From Inquilinus ginsengisoli_A (GTDB taxonomy: Bacteria; Pseudomonadota; Alphaproteobacteria; DSM-16000; Inquilinaceae), in the NCBI RefSeq assembly GCF_031453975.1, contig NZ_JAVDPW010000002.1:620001-684000 (forward strand): 64,000 bases of DNA, given 5' to 3'. Shown piece after piece: positions 59,966 to 64,000 of this stretch (the first letter of the stretch is position 1; every line of letters begins with the position of its first letter). Both the position numbers and the translations under genes were made by a program. The notes beneath the pieces are model-generated. The model had not been told where the DNA came from. It saw only the letters and a list, made by a program, of their open reading frames with translations, and ran no database searches.

Positions 59966-61033
59966 ATGATCATCGGCGCCCGCTTTCCCGGCCGCTACCT
60001 GCAGGGTCCCGGCATCGTCGCCCGGCTGGGCCAGGAACTGGCCGGCTTCGGGGCCAAGGCCATCATCGTGCTCGACCGCGGCGTCCACGACCTGCTGGCC
60101 GAGACCATCCGAGCGGCCTGCGACGGCCATCTCGCGATCGAGCTGATCCGCCATGGCGGCGAATGTTCGAACGACGAGATCGCGTCGGTGGCCGCGGCGG
60201 CCAGGGCGTCCGGCGCCCGCGTGGTGCTCGGCGCCGGCGGCGGCAAGGCGCTGGACACCGCCAAGGCGGCGGCGCATGAGGCCGGGATCGCCTGCGTGGT
60301 GATGCCGACCATCGCCGCGTCGGACGCGCCCTGCAGCGCCCTGGCCGTGGTCTACAAGCCGAACGGGTCGGTCGACCACGACCACTTCCTGCCGCGCAAC
60401 CCGGACCTGGTGATCGTCGACACCGAGATCGTGGCCCGGGCGCCGGCCCGCTTCCTGGCCGCCGGCATCGGCGACGCGCTGGCGACCTGGTACGAGGCCG
60501 AGGCCTGCCGCCGCAGCGGCGCGCTGAACTGCCTGGGCGTGCGCGGCGTGCCGCTGGCCTATGAGATCGCCCGCATCTGCCGCGACACCGTGTTCGAATT
60601 CGGCGTGGCCGCCCTGGCCGAATGCGATGCCAAGGTCCCCGGCCCGGCCTTCGAGCGGATCGTCGAGGCCAACATCCTGCTGAGCGGGCTGGGCTTCGAA
60701 TCCGGCGGCGTCGCCGGCGCCCACGCCATCCATCACGGGCTGTCGGAGCTGGACGAGGTGCACCACCACCTGCATGGCGAGAAGGTCGCGATCGGCGTGC
60801 TGGCCGAGCTGAAGCTGCAGGGCGTGCCGGAGGAGGAATACGTCAGGGTGCGCGACTTCTGCGCCGCGGTGCGGCTGCCGACCCGGCTGCGCGACATCGG
60901 CATCGTCGACGCCACCGAGGCGAAGCTGCGCATCATCGCCGAGCGCGCCTGCCGGCCGGGCGAGATCATGCACAATGAGGCGATGCCGGTGACCGCCGAG
61001 ATGGTCGTGCGCGTCCTGCGCGAGTTGGTGTAA
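59966..61033 (+). CDS. GldA-like glycerol/polyol dehydrogenase
   Basis: A 355-residue iron/zinc-type alcohol dehydrogenase of the glycerol dehydrogenase branch. NAD loop VLGAGGGKALDTAKA; PTIAASDAPCSALAVVY; metal ligands in AAGIGDALATWYE (Asp), GVAGAHAIHHGLS (His) and HLHGEKVAIG (His). AGGAG lies 9 bases before the ATG. In this operon it probably oxidises a polyol or reduces a ketose, not necessarily glycerol. Confidence 0.9.
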   Translation: MIIGARFPGRYLQGPGIVARLGQELAGFGAKAIIVLDRGVHDLLAETIRAACDGHLAIELIRHGGECSNDEIASVAAAARASGARVVLGAGGGKALDTAKAAAHEAGIACVVMPTIAASDAPCSALAVVYKPNGSVDHDHFLPRNPDLVIVDTEIVARAPARFLAAGIGDALATWYEAEACRRSGALNCLGVRGVPLAYEIARICRDTVFEFGVAALAECDAKVPGPAFERIVEANILLSGLGFESGGVAGAHAIHHGLSELDEVHHHLHGEKVAIGVLAELKLQGVPEEEYVRVRDFCAAVRLPTRLRDIGIVDATEAKLRIIAERACRPGEIMHNEAMPVTAEMVVRVLRELV

Positions 61034-61056
61034 CGCCCATAGCGTCCCCTCCATCT

Positions 61057-61146
61057 TGTCATTGCCCGGCTTGACCGGGCAATCCAGGGGCCATCGAGAG
61101 CCGCTCTCGAAAGCCCCTGGATCCTCGGGTCAAGCCCGAGGATGAC
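61057..61146. repeat. palindromic intergenic repeat, type B, copy 5 (variant right arm)
   Basis: Left hairpin TTGCCCGG-CTTGA-CCGGGCAA as usual. The right hairpin is ATCCTCGGG-TCAAG-CCCGAGGAT, a different stem with both strands changed so that pairing is kept. It lies between gldA-like and the SDR gene. Confidence 0.87.
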
Positions 61147-61208
61147 AGCGGAGGGGGCGGCCGTAACATGTGTCTGACCGAACCGATCGACGACAACCGG
61201 AGACCATC

Positions 61209-61961
61209 GTGGACGAAATCAAGGCGACCTTCCGGCCGGACCTGTATGCCGGCAAGCGCGTGCTGGTGTCCGGCGCCTCCAGCGGCATCGGCCTGGCCGT
61301 GGCCCGCGGCTTCCGCGATGTCGGGGCCGCGGTGATCGCCACCGGCAGCTCCGAAGCCAAGCTGGCGGCGGCGCGGACCGACGGCCGCAATGAAGGCATC
61401 CGCTTCGAAACGCTGGATGTGCGCGACCCCGCAGCGCTCATCGCCTTCGTCGGCGCCCTGCCCGGCCTGGATGTCCTGGTCAACGCCGCCGGCATCGCCC
61501 GGCCGACGGCGGAGTTCACCGACGCGACCTATCTCGAGGTGATCGACGTCAACCTGAACAGCGTCATGCGCCTGTCGATGGCGGCGCGGCCGCATCTGGC
61601 GGCCAGCCGGGGGTCGATCATCAACTTCGCCTCGATGCTGAGCTATCTCGCCGACGCCACGGTCCCGGCCTATGGCGCCAGCAAGACCGGCGTGGTCGGG
61701 CTGACCCGGCAGCTGGCCCATGCCTTCGGGCCGGAGGGCATCCGGGTCAACGCCATCTCGCCGGGCTATCACCGCACCGACATGACCAAGGCGCTGTGGA
61801 ACGACCCCGAGCCGGCGGCCCGCATCGCCGCACGCTCGGCCCTGAAGCGCTGGGGCGAGGCCGAGGACCTGGTCGGCACCGCCCTGTTCCTGGCCTCGCC
61901 CGCCGCCGCCTTCCTGACCGGCGCTGACCTGCCGGTGGATGGCGGCTATGTGACGGGCTAA
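61209..61961 (+). CDS. short-chain dehydrogenase/reductase of the RpiR-linked locus
   Basis: A 250-residue SDR. Cofactor motif VLVSGASSGIGLAVARG, NAAG, catalytic Ser in INFASMLSYL, YGASK as the YxxxK pair, and LPVDGGYVTG at the end. The GTG with GGAG 6 bases upstream was chosen as start; another GTG 39 bases earlier is less well placed. It is the last rightward gene of the sugar or polyol locus and probably carries out an oxidation or reduction step. Confidence 0.88.
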   Translation: MDEIKATFRPDLYAGKRVLVSGASSGIGLAVARGFRDVGAAVIATGSSEAKLAAARTDGRNEGIRFETLDVRDPAALIAFVGALPGLDVLVNAAGIARPTAEFTDATYLEVIDVNLNSVMRLSMAARPHLAASRGSIINFASMLSYLADATVPAYGASKTGVVGLTRQLAHAFGPEGIRVNAISPGYHRTDMTKALWNDPEPAARIAARSALKRWGEAEDLVGTALFLASPAAAFLTGADLPVDGGYVTG

Positions 61962-61965
61962 GGCC

Positions 61966-62808
61966 TCAGGCCGCGACCGCGTCCCAGACCGGGGCCAGGC
62001 CGTCCGGGCTGACCAGGCGGCCATCCGGCCGGGCCAGGGCGTGGATCGCGGCCATCTCGTCATCCGACAGCGCGAAGTCTGAGATCGCCAGGTTGGCGGC
62101 GGCCCGGTCCTCGCTGACCGTCTTCGACAGGGCGACGACGCCCTGCTGCACCAGCCAGCGCAGCACCACCTGGGCCGCGGTCTTGCCGTGGCGGGCGCCG
62201 ATCGCCTGGATCGCGGGATCGTCGATCACCTTGCCGTCGGCCATGCCGTAATAGGCGGTGACGCTCATGCCGGCCTTCCGCGCCGCGGCCAGCACCGGCG
62301 CCTGGTCGAGATAGGGGTGGTACTCGACCTGGTTGGTGACCAGCGGCGCCTGGCTCAGCACCACCGCCTCGGCCATCAGCGCCGTGCTGAAGTTGCTGAC
62401 GCCGATGTGGCGCACCTTGCCCGCGGCCTTCACCTGGTTCAGCGCGCCGATCTGCTCGGCCAACGGCACCTGAGCGTTCGGCCAATGCAGCAGCAGCAGG
62501 TCGACATGGTCGGTGCGCAGCTTCTTCAGGCTTTCGTCGACCGAGCGCAGGAAGGCCTCGTGCCGATAATTCGCGACCCAGACCTTGGTGGTCAGGAAGA
62601 CGTCGTTGCGGGCGACGCCGGACGCGGCCAGGCCTTCGCCCACCTCGGCCTCGTTGCCGTAGATCTGCGCCGTGTCGACATGGCGGTAGCCGTGCGACAG
62701 CACATGGCGGACCATGCGCGCGGTGTCGGCGCCGTTCATGCGGAAGGTGCCGAAGCCCAGCGCCGGGATCTCGGCGCCATTCGCGGTGACGGTGGGAAGG
62801 TTGGACAT
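61966..62808 (-). CDS. aldo/keto reductase
   Basis: A 280-residue NADPH-dependent reductase. The catalytic tetrad is seen in YRHVDTAQIYGNEAEVG (Asp, Tyr), TTKVW (Lys) and LLLLHWPN (His); IGVSNFSTALM and NQVEYHPYLDQ are typical. It resembles 2,5-diketo-D-gluconate reductase-like enzymes but the substrate is open. It converges within 5 bases on the SDR gene and is divergent from the epimerase. Confidence 0.92.
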   Translation of the reverse strand: MSNLPTVTANGAEIPALGFGTFRMNGADTARMVRHVLSHGYRHVDTAQIYGNEAEVGEGLAASGVARNDVFLTTKVWVANYRHEAFLRSVDESLKKLRTDHVDLLLLHWPNAQVPLAEQIGALNQVKAAGKVRHIGVSNFSTALMAEAVVLSQAPLVTNQVEYHPYLDQAPVLAAARKAGMSVTAYYGMADGKVIDDPAIQAIGARHGKTAAQVVLRWLVQQGVVALSKTVSEDRAAANLAISDFALSDDEMAAIHALARPDGRLVSPDGLAPVWDAVAA

Positions 62809-62902
62809 CTCAGGTTTCCTTGATTGGCCGAAGCGTTCGGGTCGGACCGCAATGTGGGTCGCAACTGGGCCGGCGATAATCCGGCGCTGGAGCCAAGAAC
62901 CT

Positions 62903-62917
62903 GTGAATTGAATTCAC
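62903..62917. promoter_or_regulatory. perfect palindrome in the reductase/epimerase divergent promoter
   Basis: GTGAATT-G-AATTCAC, 7-base arms around one base. A related half site, GGGAATTCGCGTCAC, lies about 22 bases further on. It is a good operator candidate; no regulator gene is beside it in the window. Confidence 0.6.
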
Positions 62918-63036
62918 GGCGGGCGGGATTGCCGCCTGGGAATTCGCGTCACGCCAGCTTGTCCGGCAGGGACGCTTATCACCGGCCCCTCCCTGCCCCA
63001 TCTCTATGACCGCAAGCCCACAGCCCGGAGCCACCC

Positions 63037-63939
63037 ATGACGATCTTCCTCACCGGAGCCAGCGGCTTCATCGGCGGCGCCATCGCCGCCAAGCTGATCG
63101 TCGCGGGGCACGGCATCCGCGGCCTGGTGCGGACGCCGGAGAAGGCGGCGCAGTTGCAGGCGCTCGGGATCGAGCCGGTGCTGGGCGACCTGTCGGACAC
63201 CGCGCTGCTGGCGCGTGAGGCCCGGGCGGCCGACGGCGTGGTCAACGCCGCCAGCTCCGACGACCGCCCCGCGGTCGAGGCCTTCCTCGATGCGCTGGCC
63301 GGGACCGGCAAGCCGTTCCTGCACACCAGCGGCAGCAGCATCGTGGCCGACGAGGCCCGCGGCGACTGGGCGTCGGACCGCACCTATGACGAGGACACGC
63401 CGATCGACCCGCTGCCCGGCAAGTCGGCGCGCGTCGCCATCGACCGCCTGGTCACGGACGCCGCCGGCCGCGGCGTGCGGTCGGTGGTGCTGTGCAACAC
63501 CCTGATCTACGGCACCGGCCCCGGCCTGCACGCCGACAGCGTGCAGATTCCGACCCTGGTGGCCCAGGCGCGCCAGAGCGGGATCGTCCGCCATGTCGGG
63601 CGCGGCCTGAACATCTGGTCGAACGTGCATGTCGAGGATGTCGCCGAGCTCTACGCCCTGGCGCTGGACCGGGCACCGGCCGGCGCCTTCTACTTCGTCG
63701 AGAACGGCGAGGCATCCTTCGCCCAGGCCACCGCCGCCATCGCCCACCGCCTCGGCCTCGGCGCGCCGCAGGACTGGCCGATCGACGACGCCGTCGCCGC
63801 GCTGGGCTTCGGCAAGGCCGTCTATTCCCTCGGCTCCAACAGCCGGGTACACGGCAAGCGGGCCCGATCGGAGCTGGGCTGGGCGCCGAAGCACGCCTCG
63901 CTGACGGAATGGATCGAGCGCGAGATGCCGGTGGCCTGA
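63037..63939 (+). CDS. NAD-dependent epimerase/dehydratase-like (extended SDR) protein
   Basis: A 300-residue atypical extended SDR. The nucleotide motif is MTIFLTGASGFIGGAIAAKL (GxxGxxG). FLHTSGSSIVADEA holds the Ser, but the usual YxxxK is replaced: the position after the loop reads PGKSARVAIDRLV, with no Tyr. It may therefore be a non-classical reductase or NAD(P)-binding sensor. It is divergent from the aldo/keto reductase with a palindrome between. Confidence 0.85.
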   Translation: MTIFLTGASGFIGGAIAAKLIVAGHGIRGLVRTPEKAAQLQALGIEPVLGDLSDTALLAREARAADGVVNAASSDDRPAVEAFLDALAGTGKPFLHTSGSSIVADEARGDWASDRTYDEDTPIDPLPGKSARVAIDRLVTDAAGRGVRSVVLCNTLIYGTGPGLHADSVQIPTLVAQARQSGIVRHVGRGLNIWSNVHVEDVAELYALALDRAPAGAFYFVENGEASFAQATAAIAHRLGLGAPQDWPIDDAVAALGFGKAVYSLGSNSRVHGKRARSELGWAPKHASLTEWIEREMPVA

Positions 63940-63951
63940 GGCCGGTTCGCC

Positions 63952-64000
63952 TCAGGCGTCGGCGGCGGGCGGCATCCAGCCGGTGCGCGCGGCCCATTGG
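63952..64000 (-). CDS. C-terminal end of a further gene, cut by the window
   Basis: A minus-strand frame open to the window edge ends QWAARTGWMPPADA and a TGA at 63952-63954. The composition looks coding and a gene ending 13 bases from the convergent epimerase gene is plausible. Too little is present to name the family. Confidence 0.4.
   Translation of the reverse strand, partial: QWAARTGWMPPAADA

Noticed and set aside
59966..61033. Assigning glycerol as substrate
   Set aside because: The GldA family acts on many vicinal diols, and no glycerol kinase or facilitator gene is near.

Overview
The window is a stretch of high-GC chromosome (about 70% GC by eye) with almost no spare DNA. Gene order and protein types point to an alphaproteobacterium of the Rhodospirillales/Azospirillales kind, perhaps Inquilinus-like; this is inference, since no rRNA is present. 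Evidence includes the linkage dgt / SPOR protein / nagZ / scpA-scpB / tatA-tatB-tatC and serS-surE-pcm-nlpD / DUF815 ATPase / yajC, and an erpA-type iron-sulfur carrier facing dgt. No tRNA, rRNA, CRISPR array, insertion sequence or phage gene was recognised.

Layout. (1) 1-20.6 kb: mostly housekeeping. A truncated FAD monooxygenase and a cupin, then Mth938-like/yajC, a DUF815 ATPase, nlpD-like, pcm, surE, serS, a hypothetical gene, a UbiB-type kinase, a low-GC membrane gene, an acetyltransferase and a GFA enzyme. These are followed by tatCBA, scpBA, nagZ, the SPOR protein, dgt, erpA and xthA. (2) 20.7-26.6 kb: a compact diffusible-signal-factor (DSF) type signalling locus. It holds a REC-PAS-GGDEF-EAL response regulator, an RpfC-like hybrid sensor kinase with HPt domain, and a convergent RpfF-like DSF synthase. 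The two outer promoters share a 13-base motif. (3) 26.6-33 kb: an AT-rich intergenic region with hairpins, a LysE exporter, a LysR regulator facing a quinone-reductase-like enzyme, a repeat-rich lytic transglycosylase lipoprotein, a UPF0114 protein and a GNAT enzyme. (4) 32.5-41.6 kb: a catabolic island. It contains an amidohydrolase with a V4R-domain partner, a GntR regulator, an M20 deacylase, a complete polyamine-type ABC importer and a fumarylacetoacetate-hydrolase-family enzyme. Two AT-rich operator-like sites link its two operons. (5) 41.6-43.5 kb: a TetR/DUF1348 pair and a DUF1993 gene. (6) 43.5-52 kb: a LacI-linked sugar ABC importer with two permeases, an SDR and a sorbitol/xylitol-type dehydrogenase, then a DUF72 gene. 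Tandem 14-base operators sit in its divergent promoter. (7) 52-62 kb: an RpiR-linked sugar or polyol locus. It has RpiR, an AroE-like dehydrogenase, a cupin-type sugar-phosphate isomerase, a second sugar ABC importer, an FGGY kinase, a GldA-like dehydrogenase and an SDR. A GTA-N7-TAC operator lies in front of each divergent arm. (8) 62-64 kb: an aldo/keto reductase facing an epimerase, with a perfect palindrome between them, and the tail of one more gene.

At least thirteen palindromic intergenic repeats of four sequence types sit at operon ends. In one type the stems differ between copies with both strands changed together, which suggests that the RNA or DNA hairpin is what is conserved.

The most interesting item is the DSF-like locus. 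It pairs an RpfF/RpfC module with a GGDEF-EAL output protein instead of the HD-GYP protein RpfG of the classical xanthomonad system.
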